Source of the DNA: Druceiella hillmani
Lineage: Eukaryota > Arthropoda > Insecta > Lepidoptera > Hepialidae
DNA: 64,000 nt
Direction: 5' to 3'
Assembly: GCA_039881145.1 (NCBI GenBank)
Contig: JAYKKI010000091.1
Span: 2,532,001 to 2,596,000, forward strand
How positions within the stretch are numbered: the first letter of the stretch is position 1; each line of letters begins with the position of its first letter. Of the stretch, positions 1-12,660 are shown one piece after another. The notes beneath the pieces were generated by a model. It saw only the letters and a list, made by a program, of their open reading frames with translations. It ran no database searches and had not been told where the DNA came from. Position numbers and translations under genes: made by a program.

Positions 1-600
1 GCCAGCACCGGTCCAGAGATTTTTGTGAACACGGGTCAAACTAAATAATAGCACCGAGTTTTTGCGAATTTATGCAAAGGAAATAATCACTGTTTTGATT
101 TATATTTGTTTATATTAATTTTAACGTGAGCATTAATTACATAAGATAAGAAAATTGTTTGCGTTTACAATGTTGTATTCGTATATTTTCTAAGTCAGTG
201 CTATAGCATTACTTGTCACGAATTAATGTTAGCCCTTCCCTAACAAATATTTCTTTTATTATAAAATTTTAGTCACGTGTAACGTGAACTTCTTCAATAT
301 CGTCTGACCTAATGAATTCGAATAGATTTTCCCAGTCAAGTTTCACTTGTTTTCTTTAAATTCATTGTTTTCCCTTCCAGAAATCCGGTAACGTTTCACG
401 TTGATTTGTATCAAAATTTCGTACATAAATATATTGCGACCACTATTATTATATATCATTGCATATTTTCTTTGCATACATGTTTTTAACAAAAAAAGTA
501 CCTTGCTTAAATATTTAATTTTCAAGAATAGATATTCGCTATTTTTCAAACTAAATTTCGTAAGTAGATATTTAATTAATATACTTCATAGCAAAAATAA

Positions 601-669
601 GAATTCAAAAATCAATTATCTACTTTAAATCTTTAATAGTTTTAAAGTAGGTAATTGATTTTTGAATTC
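601..669. repeat. 29-bp-arm inverted repeat (hairpin)
   Basis: Arms 601-629 and 641-669 are reverse complements with one mismatch and an 11-base spacer. Both outer ends carry GAATTC. The form fits a small snapback or MITE-derived hairpin. No coding potential is associated with it. Confidence 0.85.
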
Positions 670-1746
670 CTTAGTTCTTTGAAATCACGTAAGCAATCCC
701 CTTTAAGCATGTCTAGCATGTAAATGTCTGATGTTCTTTTAAATAACATAAAATATGACAAATGAATTTCAATAAAAAATGAAAAATTGAGCTGTCCGAC
801 CTATTTCATATGTGTATTGACAATATACAAAAGACAGTAGCGCGACTCGAATAGTTTATATATATTTGTCATGTACATATTATACACAAATTATCACAAT
901 TTTCACAAAACAAGGTCTCACAAAACCCGCCACACATTCTTTACACAAACAATTTTAAGTTATAAGTGACTCCTCTTTATATCTAAATAATAATTTAAAT
1001 CTAGATATTATTCTGGTGAAACAAGGTACATTACCGATAAAACGAAATTCCATACATCTAGTTTTATTAGCTTCCGAGATGCGAGTTCTAAAATCGTTCC
1101 ATTTCGCCACTCACAGAGAGATCATCGAAATCAGTTTTAATATATTTAGAACCTTCAAATTTGTAACGTATGTAGTGATGTGTATGTATATAAAAGAAAA
1201 AAATAAGAAAATGGTAAAGACTTGTCAGAAAACCTTAAAACAAAGTTTTGTTTATGGTTATTTTCCAAGGTATCCCACCAGCATTGATAACCTCGTTTTA
1301 AAGTAACTATAAACACAAAAAAATGAGCCTAGTTCTCCTTGGACTATTCAGTAAACTATAAAAAGATTCGAAATCTAAAACTTTGCAAAGTTTATTTTCT
1401 GTGTCAAAGTTGTAGGTAGTAGGTATACCTCTAGAACGAAGTATTTTTAAAGCACAGTCAGAAACATTCATAGTTCTAGTAGTTCCTCACAAAATTTAAG
1501 ATTATTTTTCTTTTTTATTAACTGTTTAATTTTTTATAAAGAAAAAACAATAATAATTTTCCTAACACCAGATTGAAAAGTTATGTGGTTACCTATTTAC
1601 TTACATATTGCTTCACTCCATTTCCTATCGAGGTAGAGTAAGCAGCAAAATAACTCGCATTTGCGTGCTGATACTAAATCTTATAATCTCATAAGGCTAC
1701 CAACTGTCATGGAAAATAGTCAGGTTTTCACAATCGCGACCATCAA

Positions 1747-1785
1747 TAAGAATTAAGTAATATAATAGATATTACTTAATTCTTA
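1747..1785. repeat. 17-bp-arm perfect hairpin
   Basis: Arms 1747-1763 and 1769-1785 are perfect reverse complements around a 5-base spacer. The arms are AT-rich (TAAGAATTAAGTAATAT). It is probably a snapback or MITE remnant; no gene is adjacent. Confidence 0.8.
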
Positions 1786-3427
1786 AATACATGTACAAAA
1801 ATCAACGAACCAAATACGTTAGTAATCCTTTTTGGCACTGCTCATCGGTCTGGCATATGGATTATAAAATTTATATCAAAATGATGGGAGAATAATAGTA
1901 ATACTTAATTAGTTGCTCAACAATAAGTTCCCAAGGGCGAAGCGATGTAGAACATAATTATTTACAGCATGCGATTGTTTCCATCTTTTCTTTGCATATT
2001 GGAAGCATAAATGTGAAAGAATCCCTTAAATAGAAAATTTAATTCTGAATCTGCGCTAGAGCCAATACTTTTAGTTATGCATCATTATTTATAGTAATCA
2101 CATTAATGTTATAATAACGTCATACCAAAAAGACTTTGACCTAAGTCTTTTCTTGCAACCAAACAATAAAAAAATCTCATTAGGAAATCAAAGATATTTG
2201 GTTGCAAAATCCGATGAAAATAAAATTTGCGTACCCCTAAAATTAAATTAGCTCTGTTTTCACAAAAGCAAATCAATTTTTGATTTCGCCGTCTTTAAAT
2301 TACATAACTGTCTTCTGCGAGCTCTCTTACTATTCTATCTGTACAGCGTCAATGGTAAGTCGATTTTCAACGATAACAGTAATTATAATATTATATTATG
2401 ACGCAAATATGCGAATTTTAAGTTTTGTTTTTTTAATTATATTTCTTTATAAGACAGGAAAGCTATAAAATGTGAATGTACGCTTAAATTTCAATCTCTG
2501 AAAACCTTATTATAAAACTACATGAAAACATTTGCTATTTGTTTCTGAAAGAAAACTTTTACTTTATGCAGTGTTCAAAGTGTCCATAGGAAATAAAATT
2601 CAATAATTTTCACCAATATTTCAGCAATCGGATATATAAATACTTCGAAAATATACGCTTTGGGAAAAATATGTTTAAGCATCTGAATAAAAATAGGCAG
2701 AATATGTAAACTCTAATGCAGAATATGTAATAAAGGTAAACTCTTTTTAATAAAATTCCCATAAACAGGTAAACATCAATAAAAATGAAACTAAGCCTCA
2801 TTTGGACGATCCAGAACTGACTTACATGTACATTACAAAATATTTTACTGTTTAATTCCAAATATTATGACGCAATTCAACTTGCGATGCAGCGGTTCAA
2901 ACTATTAGTGTACCGCTATTAAAGCATTTACTGTTAATTGGCACAGCGTTTAAGCAATAAACGTCATTATTATTTACAGTGGTAACTTTCCGTCACAGCA
3001 GCAATGAAAAACATATTTATTAACGACATGGACGTAGACAACGGAATAAGTCACGAGAAGACAAGCCGCTACATTAAACAGATTCATAACAACACAAATC
3101 GTTAAAAAGTAAAACAAAACAGTCTTTCTCTGAGCATAATAACACATATCTTCACAACGTATTGCAACAAGAAGTAAAAAAAAGGAGACACTTGTTTGGT
3201 TCAGTTACAAACAAGTGAAAATATAAGAATAATTAAGACTTGAAAATAAAAATGTAACCTAATTTTTCTCATGCCTTATTATATTCGATTAAAAATACAA
3301 AACATATTACACAGTCTATCATGCATACATTTACTAGCTACTTATTTACGTGTTCTGTTTAAATTTATTCGCATTGCGCGCAAGAAAACCCCACAATTTA
3401 TAGCGCGAGTCAGAGCGAGCAAACTAG

Positions 3428-3712
3428 ATGTTTGAACCGATACCATTGACAAGTGCTTATCGGAAAGAAAATAGAGGGACGGACACTATCTATTTCACGA
3501 ATGACCCTCCGGTATTTAAAAGCAACAATTCTTCTTTTGATGAGCTATTTTCCAACCATCCTTCGTCAGAAATGCTAGACACGTCATCCTCAGACATGTT
3601 TGCAAACAGCGGCTATGCAAGGCATTGTATATGCGGTGCACAGCGCGATCTACGTCTACGAATACGTCTGGTGTGCTTCAGCCTTTATTTATCAAATGCT
3701 TCTCAAAATTAA
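3428..3712 (+). CDS. Unrecognised 94-codon open frame
   Basis: This is an open frame of 94 codons in a locally GC-richer patch. Its first 60 or so residues have a protein-like, hydrophilic composition rich in Ser, Asp and Asn, unlike the Ile/Phe/Tyr-rich chance frames around it. I do not recognise a domain, signal peptide or membrane segment. It could be an exon of a host gene, a fragment of a transposon protein, or chance. No promoter or polyadenylation signal is evident, and the last third (after about residue 65) looks less protein-like. Confidence that it is a real coding segment is low. Confidence 0.22.
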   Translation: MFEPIPLTSAYRKENRGTDTIYFTNDPPVFKSNNSSFDELFSNHPSSEMLDTSSSDMFANSGYARHCICGAQRDLRLRIRLVCFSLYLSNASQN

Positions 3713-3867
3713 ATGTCTTTAAATTATACAAATATGCATAATTTCGCGAGCAAATTAGTAAATAAGGTAGCGTAAAACTGCCACAATGTTTCAATTTTTT
3801 TTATTCTATACTAAATAGCTCTAACCATATAAAATAAGTTTTCAGGCAAAATTAAAGGTGATTAAAA

Positions 3868-4037
3868 TGGCGTTTAAACGGTGACAGTTCCAGAGAGAAT
3901 CACAGTCGTGGCAGCATCGCTGCCACCAACTGTCGCCATGTATACACAAGCGAATTTCCACATTACCATGACAAAACAGTGTCAACGCAGTTGCCACGAC
4001 AGCAATTGTTACCCGAACTGTCACCATGTAAGCGCCA
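3868..4037. repeat. MITE-like element with about 40-bp terminal inverted repeats
   Basis: The ends of this 170-base segment are imperfect inverted repeats. Both begin TGGCG, then have TTA and a shared GGTGACAGTTC block, and the similarity continues inward through a GTCGTGGCA block. The inner part contains a second small stem (GTGGCAGC/GCTGCCAC). There is no coding capacity, and I could not define a clear target-site duplication. The structure fits a non-autonomous DNA transposon; the family is unknown. Confidence 0.6.
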
Positions 4038-7000
4038 CTAAGTCCTGAATAGCATAAAATAAACTATGTAGGTAAACACCCTTCATGTTTTTCCATATTA
4101 TTACAATAAAAAACCTAAAAGGTAACATGATGCACCTTTTTGTAAGATATTGAGATACTCGGAATCATAAATTTAAATTATGAAAACCATGACTAGACCT
4201 AAAATCATTCTAGACCCAAGTGGATACAATCGAATTTTTTTTTTTTTCAGTAAACATGGGCTCGCTTTTATCCAGCCGCTTTTAAATAAGACACTTAAGA
4301 CTTGTGTATCTGTCACAGTTCAATGATCACAGATTTACTCAGTTTAACTGAGTTTTATATAGCACTAGCAAATAAACAAAATGTGTGTTTAGCACATTTA
4401 TTAGAAAGAAACCTTCTTAAAAAAATACCTTCGCGCGATCCTTTCATGCTGCCATCGATTTAAGTATATTCTACGCTTGACGCTTGACACTAAGTAGGTG
4501 ACCTACCGCTAACTGACTTAATGCATTTAATCACGGCCTCTTTCTGTTTAAGCTGAGTGTGGAACGTTCGACTTCACAAACTTTCACAAATGTTCGATTC
4601 TTCATCGATCGTTTACTATCCAAAAAATTGACCCATCCAAATTATCTTTTGTGTTTTTTTTAATATACCCCGTAATAGTATTTCCTTTGCGTTGACTTTA
4701 TTTTCATCGCATAGACATAGAGAGATTATCCAACCAGTGGTATATGAGCATGTAAGCCAGAACTTTTAGAAATAATTTTAATTAAAAAAATTCATGTGAT
4801 CCAGTCGCGGGCACTAATCGCTAGTCAGCTCTAATTGTGGACGAGAGGCGCGGCCTTGTGACATGGACCAAACAAATTGTATCAATTAACAAAGTATCCG
4901 TTAATCGCGGCGTTCGTCGCATACCTTGCATCCGACCACTGGGAATGCACGCGCGCAATTGCATGGCGCGTGAACGTGTTTAGTTAAATTTAATTAGTGG
5001 CAGTCATTTTAATTGCAGATTAAGGGCAGACAATTCTCTTCAACCCTTGTTAATTTATTCTAAGTATTTATTTTTAAGACTTATGATCTAATTTTATGAT
5101 GATTATTTCTTGATTTTAGCAAAACGTAATTTAACAATCAACTTTATTGCTATGATTTATCAAAAGACGAACTTCTTTTTTTTTCAGCTAACATGATAAT
5201 ATAAAAAGACCTTACCCTAATTTTCACAGTTATATCTTTTTTTTAAAGACTAGCATTTATTAGTTAAGATTTCGTAATATGCAAAATAGATAAAAGCGTA
5301 ATCTAGCGTAAGCGTAATCTATACATGTAACACAAAATGAAATTTAATCTTTGTCAAACAAAATTCACACAAAATATTCTACTTTTAACCAGCACTAGTA
5401 GAACTAGTAGTCCTTTGTCAAAAAAATCTAACTCATCCTTGATAAATTTCTGACTTTTGTGTTTATGTATATGTAAAATCTTGGCAACATACCAAATTTA
5501 AAATTTCTTTGTAGACTAGAAGAAAGCTAGAGATTTTCCTGACGAGAATTCGTCTGCTACATTACCACCCCTTTATATGTATATATGTCAATTTGGTATG
5601 AAGAGATCCAACACTATTGAAGTTATTGTAATACAAGAAGACGAATATAATGATACATAAATAGACGAATATAAAGAGACTGATGATAAATGCTTCATTT
5701 TGATCAGTCAGATAATGTATAATGAACACAATACATGTTTATATATTAACTATAAAATGTTATACATATTTTATTTCTCTTTTCTTAATAATAATACATA
5801 TTTTATTTCAGTTTTCTTTAAGAATTAATATAATAAATAATATTTTTCGAAGTGAATTATTACTTAAAATTTGTTTTCTTCTTCATCCTCACAATGAAAT
5901 CGCATTCATTTTATAACAATTTTTTTCACAATAAATACATATATTACGGTATAAATTTCAAAAATAAGAAAAAATAGAAAGCATATACTATTTAATAAAT
6001 AAACTTGCCATACCAAAATACATGTTTTAATTAATACTAAGGAATTATACAAATGGCCACATATTTTTAAATCACACGTGTACAACAATAATCATAACAA
6101 ATCAGACTGCACACATATTTAATCCATTTTTTTAATGGCTCGCCCATTTATTTGTATTTTCTGCACAGCTGAAACTTCGACTTAAAAACCAATTGGATGT
6201 TTGATAATGTACATAGAGCAACGATACAAGTAACGCGGAGTAACGATACGACAAAGGTAGTACAAAACCTGCCTTAGCCTCGTATTCGACAATGCTTTTT
6301 TCGGTGGGCAAAAATTTCATTTTTTGGACAGTTTAAACTTCACGAAAAAATTAAATAAATTCTCGAGGTCCTTGGAGCACTCGTACTTAGCACCATACAG
6401 CGTAAAGACGACCGACATATAGAACTACAACTATTTCTCTATAATCTGTATTTCATCCAAGTAATGGAAGTGAAGTACCTTTATTTCGTTAACAATTAGC
6501 ATAATTGTGATAACATAATTTGCAATAAAAGAAAATTAGGTGACAGTCGGAATTATACTTTTAATACTATCTAATTTACCTTCTCTTTTGAGGTAGGTCT
6601 GTGACGGCTTCGTAAACAATAGAGAATGTGAAACTTTTATATTTTTTCATTAACATTTTCATTCTTTGTTAATGCATTGTGAAACACTGACTGAACTCGC
6701 AATCTGCAGACATAATTTGAAGGAGCATTGTTTAGATGGCAAAAATGAATAGATTAGCACAATAAAATGTCGGCTGTCAACATGAGGAGAAATTAAATTA
6801 AAATTTAATTTCAATATTATTATCGCTATTGGACAAGTGCAGCAGTTTGCTTTTCAAAATATAGACAGAATTTTTTTTTCATTTGGCTGTTTGAGACATT
6901 AAGGTAATGATATTCACGTTTTTGTCTTTATCTTCACATGTTCCTCTTTGAAATGGAATAAACAGCGATTACGGAGCGCCTTGTCTTACGTTCGTGCTGA

Positions 7001-8169
7001 CACAGCATGAAAGGTAGCTTCTCCACTATCGTTGAGATACGTCGGATTTACATCATAAGTTTCCCGAAGCAAAAATGAGGCTGTTAAATGGAGTTTTTGG
7101 GTAGATTCGACTGCGCATTAATAAAATAAATATTAATGGAACGTTAAAAATAATTGAGAATTGCCATATTATCAAGTAAAGATTAAGTTTTCGGATTAAC
7201 ATTAAAAGACGAGATATTTCAAGAAACAAAAGACTCAATTTCATAACAATTCATTTTGAATAAAATTAAAAATTACTATAACATATCTAATTTACATTTA
7301 ATAAAAAATATCGATATGGTTTCAACTTGGAATTAATGGACAATTTGAATGTACTAATAAATATGTTTGTCTTTTGCAAAATATGTATCCTTGAAAGAAA
7401 TCACAGGTTTTACCTGTCTTAGTAGTCTTATTTACAGTCCCGCATGCTATTATCCTACTCCTGTATTGTAATTTCGAAATGAGTTCATTTGTTTTTCTCG
7501 CAACCAATCGCTGTGAAATTACACACATGTAGCTCGTGTTACCAAGGTAAACATAGGCTTCTTAGACATCTTAGAACATAATTATTTTTTTTGGTAATTA
7601 AAAATTACCTCCCACACGCCGAAAAGCGTCAACATGCATTTAACCGTATCGAGGTAATTATGTATGTATATTTACTTATATAGTTCGCAAATTTGATATA
7701 GTTATTATATTTATTTAAATTGTTAGAGTAGCATCATCTTCGTCTTACAAACAATCGACTTGATTTTCAAAACATTTTTTTTGGAATTACGCTATTCACC
7801 TTTAATGTAACATTAGATTTTTTCTTTTCTTTATTAACCTCCAACTGTTAAACAGGAAAAATTAAATTAAACCAAAAAATCTATTATTGTTTTTTTTTCC
7901 TATATATAGTACAATGCTACTAAGCTTGAAGTAACTAAAGACACAACAAAACAAAATAAAGAAACAAAAGGCAGAAACAAAATTCTATCTGAACTGAACG
8001 AGTACTTTATACATTATGATCAATTGGGTAAATTGATAAATTTTTCAAATAACCGTTCACTTTCATTTCAGTCAAAGAAATTTCGATGGTAAGTTAAAGG
8101 ATTCAGAATGAAATGGATTTACAAAATTTTATTTATGAAAATCATTCTAATATGTTGTTACACCCTAAG
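4038..8169. other. AT-rich non-coding stretch
   Basis: No gene recognised. The only notable part is the GC-richer island at 4790-4985, listed separately. Other short open frames (for example around 5722-6320 and 7053-7528) are low-complexity and lack motifs. Confidence 0.55.
4790..4985. promoter_or_regulatory. GC-rich island, candidate cis-regulatory element
   Basis: About 200 bases have clearly higher GC and CpG content than the flanking DNA and no open frame of note. The segment contains homeodomain-like ATTA/TAAT cores (CAATTAAC, GTTAATCGCGG) and a GCGCGCAATTGCATGGCGCG block. Composition alone suggests a constrained non-coding element. The start (AGTCGCGGGCACTAATCGCTAGT) partly resembles the 3' tail of a dispersed lepidopteran repeat, so a repeat origin is possible. 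The regulatory role is inference. Confidence 0.25.
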
Positions 8170-8706
8170 TATTATTATAAATGTGAAAGTTTGTATAAAT
8201 GGATAGACGGAAGGAAATATGGATAAACAAATGCATGAATGGATGGTTGGGTGTTTGGATGAATGGATATTTTGTTCTTCTAAAGATCCGTAATTTCTGA
8301 AAGCAGTTCCGCAGTAAATATGACATTCTAATAGACTAGAGTCTGATAATATGATATACTATAGGATTAATGCATAGGATTAGAGACTGGATCATCCCGA
8401 AATCTAAAGACGTTATTGAGGGAAAACATCTATATTTTATTATGTTCATTAAATATACACTCCAAAACGTAGTTATTCTCTGTAAGGAAAATTCTATAAG
8501 TTTTATTCTAGCATGTACTCTTATTAACTCATTTCGTGTACCTCTCGAATTCCCAAATCCGAGCTTAGTTCCCCTGGGTTAGAACACAATATTTTCGTCC
8601 TTTTATAAATCGATCGCGATGTGTCTATTGAATGCGAACGGATTGACAAATAAGTTACGTTACGGCGAACGTAATTCGCGCAAATGAAGTCGCGGGCAGA
8701 AGCTAA
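8170..8706 (+). repeat. Dispersed lepidopteran repeat with retroposon-like tail
   Basis: The segment opens with ATTATAAATGTGAAAGTTTGT and closes with ATGAAGTCGCGGGCAGAAGC. These match the ends of a short interspersed repeat common in moth and butterfly genomes, usually regarded as derived from an RTE-like LINE. Internal matches include TGGATCATCCCGAAATC. The copy is about 540 bases and diverged. The open frame inside it (8370-8582) is not a gene. A minus-strand relative lies at 63508-64000. Family assignment is from memory of such repeats, not a search. Confidence 0.6.
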
Positions 8707-9564
8707 TGTCAGTTACTATACAAATTAACCACTTAAACAGAAAGTTATTTACTTTAAACTAATCGACCAGATGGTCAAGAAAATATCAATGCTAATCATA
8801 ATAACGTCCATAAACACTCACTTCAACGCTGATTTCTGCAAGATAATTCTTAGTATCATCAGATGTTCTAATACGCTAATTTTTTTAATCACCTTGTTAA
8901 TCACTTTACACTGTCCTTGTGAGAACTACTATATAAATTTCTTGTGAGTTTCATAAAAAAACAGACTCTATGAAAATGCAAATTCGACACAAAAATTTCA
9001 AGAAACCTTTTTGGTGGTTCAAAGAAGTTGGAGTTTAAAAAGGCCTAAATTTATATAACATGTATGCATATTTAAAAAATAAACTTATGTTGTATAATGT
9101 ATTAATAAATCGATGGATAAAATTAATTGCCGACGTTTTTTTAACTACTGAGAAGTTGGCAGGAGAAATCTCTGTTGTACCGTGAACTCATAAATTAAAG
9201 TTATTTCCTACCTAATTTAATGTTAAAAAAGTTATATCAAAATATAATTTGCACCTCACTACATACAGTCATAATATTCTGGCACAAAATTTGTTACCTT
9301 TTAGTGATTTCTGTGTCCATAGAGTTACAGCTTCAAGTTAGAACAAAGTGAAAGAAAAATATCGTTTTCCGCGCAAAAGAAAAATATAGTTTTCATTTGC
9401 ATTGCATCAGTATTACGAAATGAAATAGAGGACGAATGGTAAATAAATAATTATGATCACTTTTGCAAAATAACACGGATTTATCGAAATATTTTACAAA
9501 GTATGAAAACACATTTATTTAAAATAAAGAATAGAATTAATATTGGTACTTTTTCCTCTTACAG
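8707..9564. other. AT-rich non-coding stretch
   Basis: No gene, repeat or structure that I could support. Confidence 0.5.
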
Positions 9565-10990
9565 TTGTTTATTAATTTTTCTTTTGATTATTTAACTTTA
9601 AAATGTTATCACTGTGGAAGCGACAACATACTTTTAGATGTAGAAATGACAGGAATACTAGTCAAAATACCTAGCTCTGGCGACCGTTCTACTGTACTTA
9701 AAAAGCGTTTAAAGGATAAGGTATTCGACTTCAAACTGGATCTTAATGGTGACATTGACGCAGTTCAGGAAAGAGTAAAAAAATCCGTACTATCATCATA
9801 CACAAATGTGGAAAGCTGTTGACGAAAGAAAGAACTAATTAGCAATAACATTACTCTGACCATACGCAATGTCAGGTACTCTTCGATAAGGTTCAATCCT
9901 TGGGTCACAGAAACAACAACGAGTTCTTGATCGTGATCTGTAATCGTGATCGTGAGAGGAGAAGAAAAATATGACCGATGAGCTGAAAACTAAACCGATT
10001 TTCGTCATATTGTGAAAGCTTATACAAAGATAATATCGGAGTGTCCTATAATACACCTATCCGATTGAAGACAGTTTACTGGTAACTAATATATTGGTGT
10101 CCGAACTAAAAGGCATTAAGAAAACTAATGAACCGACTAATATGGATAAAATATTCTCTGAAGAACGCATAGTACCTCGGAAAACAAGTCGTGAAAATTT
10201 TTCATAGTGACACACAAGCCGATGGACAAATTGCTGCAAGGAATCTCTGTTAATTCCGCTTTATAAATAGGGATCAACACGAACGTGTGGAAACTCCGGA
10301 AAGAGGCAACCAACTCTCGCAATAGCATAATACTGAATATTTCATATAACCAATAAAACAATGAAATCATATATTCAAAGGCATGTTCCTAGCGAGCAAG
10401 ATAGATTCATCAAACACTGTGGCACGATCGAGCCGATTTTAAGTGAGAAAAAGATTAAAAAAGCTGCGAGTAGACAATGTCGATGCTTATGTGCTTCGTT
10501 AATTATTTGAAGACATTCCTTTGCATGCATTGTGATAGCTTGTGGGATGTTCTTCTGGAAATATGAGTGCCTAAACATGAGGACTAACTGCGAACCTGTA
10601 CCGGGATGGTAAAACCATGTTAAGGTTGAACGATATACGGCTAGAAAATATATACGTCATATTTTATCCCCCACGAGTATGGTCTTAGAAAAATGCAAGG
10701 CACCAAGATTGGCAACTTTAGATATGCAGATGACATCACTCACCGAGTTATTTAAATAGGTGGAATATGAAAATAAGCTGGTTTGGCTCACGACCAATAA
10801 ATCCAAAACCAATATTATGGTCATCGACAAAACGGGCAAACATGTTCGGAAAAGAGAACTTTCAGACCTGTAATTTATGAGCGAGTTTGTGTACCTAGGT
10901 TTAGGTAGTAAATCTTTTTGGTGACATTCGAAACTATTCTGTCTGACAGCCGTATTAAAAAAAATCGGACATTAAGGATAGAAGGGTTAG
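9565..10990 (+). pseudogene. Degenerate LINE (non-LTR retrotransposon) with reverse-transcriptase relic
   Basis: Fragments of a non-LTR retrotransposon polyprotein can be read in order on the plus strand across several frames. The open frame 9565-9822 (85 codons) resembles the linker between endonuclease and reverse transcriptase (DIDAVQERVKKSV). A LIPLYK motif then appears near 10250, followed by the CGN block. Near 10590 comes LYRDGKTMLRLN, then the catalytic FRYADDIT box near 10710-10735. The next pieces are NKSKTNIMVIDK near 10790-10830 and EFVYLG near 10880. Order and spacing match RTE-like LINEs that spread widely in Lepidoptera. Many stops and frameshifts separate the pieces, so the copy is dead. 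The intact linker frame could be chance preservation. The clade (RTE or Proto2-like versus another) is inference. Confidence 0.72.
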
Positions 10991-11304
10991 CCAGAGTCTG
11001 CATTTATATTTTTCTAATGTTGATTTCTTTCTGTAATAGTCAACAATATAATTCACGGAAATATATAACTCCTTAATAAACTAAAATCGGTCGTTTTCAG
11101 ACAAGAACTTACCGGGAATATATAAGAAGGTATGAGAATTTTATATGAATTTCTTTTGAAAATAAAATATTTGGCGTTTGATGTTTCTGACAAGTTTGGA
11201 AGTGGTTTAGAAGTGAGTATAAACTCTCATTTGGTTTTAATGAAAAGTGGTATATCGACGGTTAACCACTAAAATAATTAAAATAATGCAATATGGTTTA
11301 ATGC

Positions 11305-11308
<4 letters not shown>

Positions 11309-11374
<66 letters not shown>
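11309..11374. repeat. (AT)n microsatellite
   Basis: About 33 uninterrupted AT dinucleotides. The overlapping open frames encoding Ile-Tyr runs on both strands are artefacts of the repeat. Confidence 0.98.
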
Positions 11375-11376
<2 letters not shown>

Positions 11377-12489
11377 TTTTCAAATATTCACTTTTGATGA
11401 TAATTTTAAGGTGTAAGCCTATGAGTATACATAAAAATTGTACACAAGTGAGTAAAGGAAAAGTCATTGATCAAATATTTTTGTCGCTGTATGTATACCA
11501 CTTTAATTTTTTTACAGTAAAGTCTCGCGCTACAGGATATGCTTGGATAAGCCAGTGTACACATCGACTTGTCGATCTAAGAACGATGATTGAATTTTAG
11601 ACATTTCCAGTATTTATTGTACGTTGGGATTATTCACATTTCACACCATATTGGAATTGACACGATACATGTGTTGCAATAAATCATTGTTATATTTAAT
11701 GCAAATAATATAGAATCTACGCACTTAAGTAAAATGTATTATCAAATAAAGTACAACATACGCTGATACATAATGCAATAACTTTTATTAAAAACTATAC
11801 AACATCACGAGAACAATGAACAGTATATTACATGGTCTACTAATTCTAATACCATTTACAATAAAATTATGCCATTATTAATATATTTATGTTACTCTTT
11901 GACCTTAAATTAAGTGAATTAATTCGTTTAATCTAATACTGTCATCACTTCATGATCACCATATGGTTTCCGTAGTAAAAAAGGACGCTTATAGTTTCAC
12001 TAAGATCCGTCCACCTGTTTGTCTCAGCTTCCACTTACTAAACTGTACTCATAGTTACAGTTTTAGATTTATGTAAATGAAAATTCATAACTACATGCTT
12101 AATATAAAATAAATATTTTTTTAATGTAAATTGATATTTTCACCCCTTCCACCAAGTATAGATCGATTAAAATAATAAACGGTTACAATTGAATAAAAAA
12201 CCGTTACAATTCATAAACTTCAATTTTAATTATTTTTTTAATTTGAATTATATTGCAATGTGGAAATAAATAAAAAATGTGTAAAACAACATTACCTTAA
12301 CTTACATATGTGCCTCCCCATTATTCCATAATACATATTGCTTTTTCCGTCACGTTAATTGCTGTTTATATCCTAACATAGTTCATAAAAATCGTACAAC
12401 TAGCCCTAAAACTCACATTAAAAATATAATTACACGCGATCTTTCTCATCCTGCACATGCTCACAACCATACTTTTACTACATTTCGTT

Positions 12490-12660
12490 CCAAATACAAA
12501 GGTAAACACTGCGCACACTACCGTATCCATCAATCACGTTTAATGGAGTACGGCTGAACACAGGTGGATCTGTTGTTATTACACGAAGATAGATGGAGTA
12601 GCGTAAACTGTTCTAATTTATGGTGTTAACGCAACGCCGCTAGACTCGACAAATAAACGT
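12490..12660. promoter_or_regulatory. Candidate cis-regulatory island with PBX/HOX-like module
   Basis: This is a GC-richer block within AT-rich DNA. At 12523-12554 lies ATCCATCAATCA, then TTTAATGGA, then GGCTG; 27 of its 32 positions match a second site at 17509-17540. The reverse complement TGATTGATGG fits the known PBX/EXD-HOX consensus TGATNNATNN, and TTAATGGA carries a homeodomain core. There is no coding potential. Function is inferred from motif identity and repetition only. Confidence 0.3.

Larger units (their letters stand above)
1..3427. other. AT-rich non-coding stretch
   Basis: No convincing gene. The short open frames here show no recognisable motifs and have the AT-driven composition expected of chance frames. 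The stretch holds two compact hairpins, annotated separately at 601-669 and 1747-1785. I saw no tRNA-like or rRNA-like sequence by eye. Confidence 0.6.

Noticed and set aside
11237..11600. Open frames with Ile-Tyr runs
   Set aside because: Products of the (AT)n tract, with no other protein-like content.
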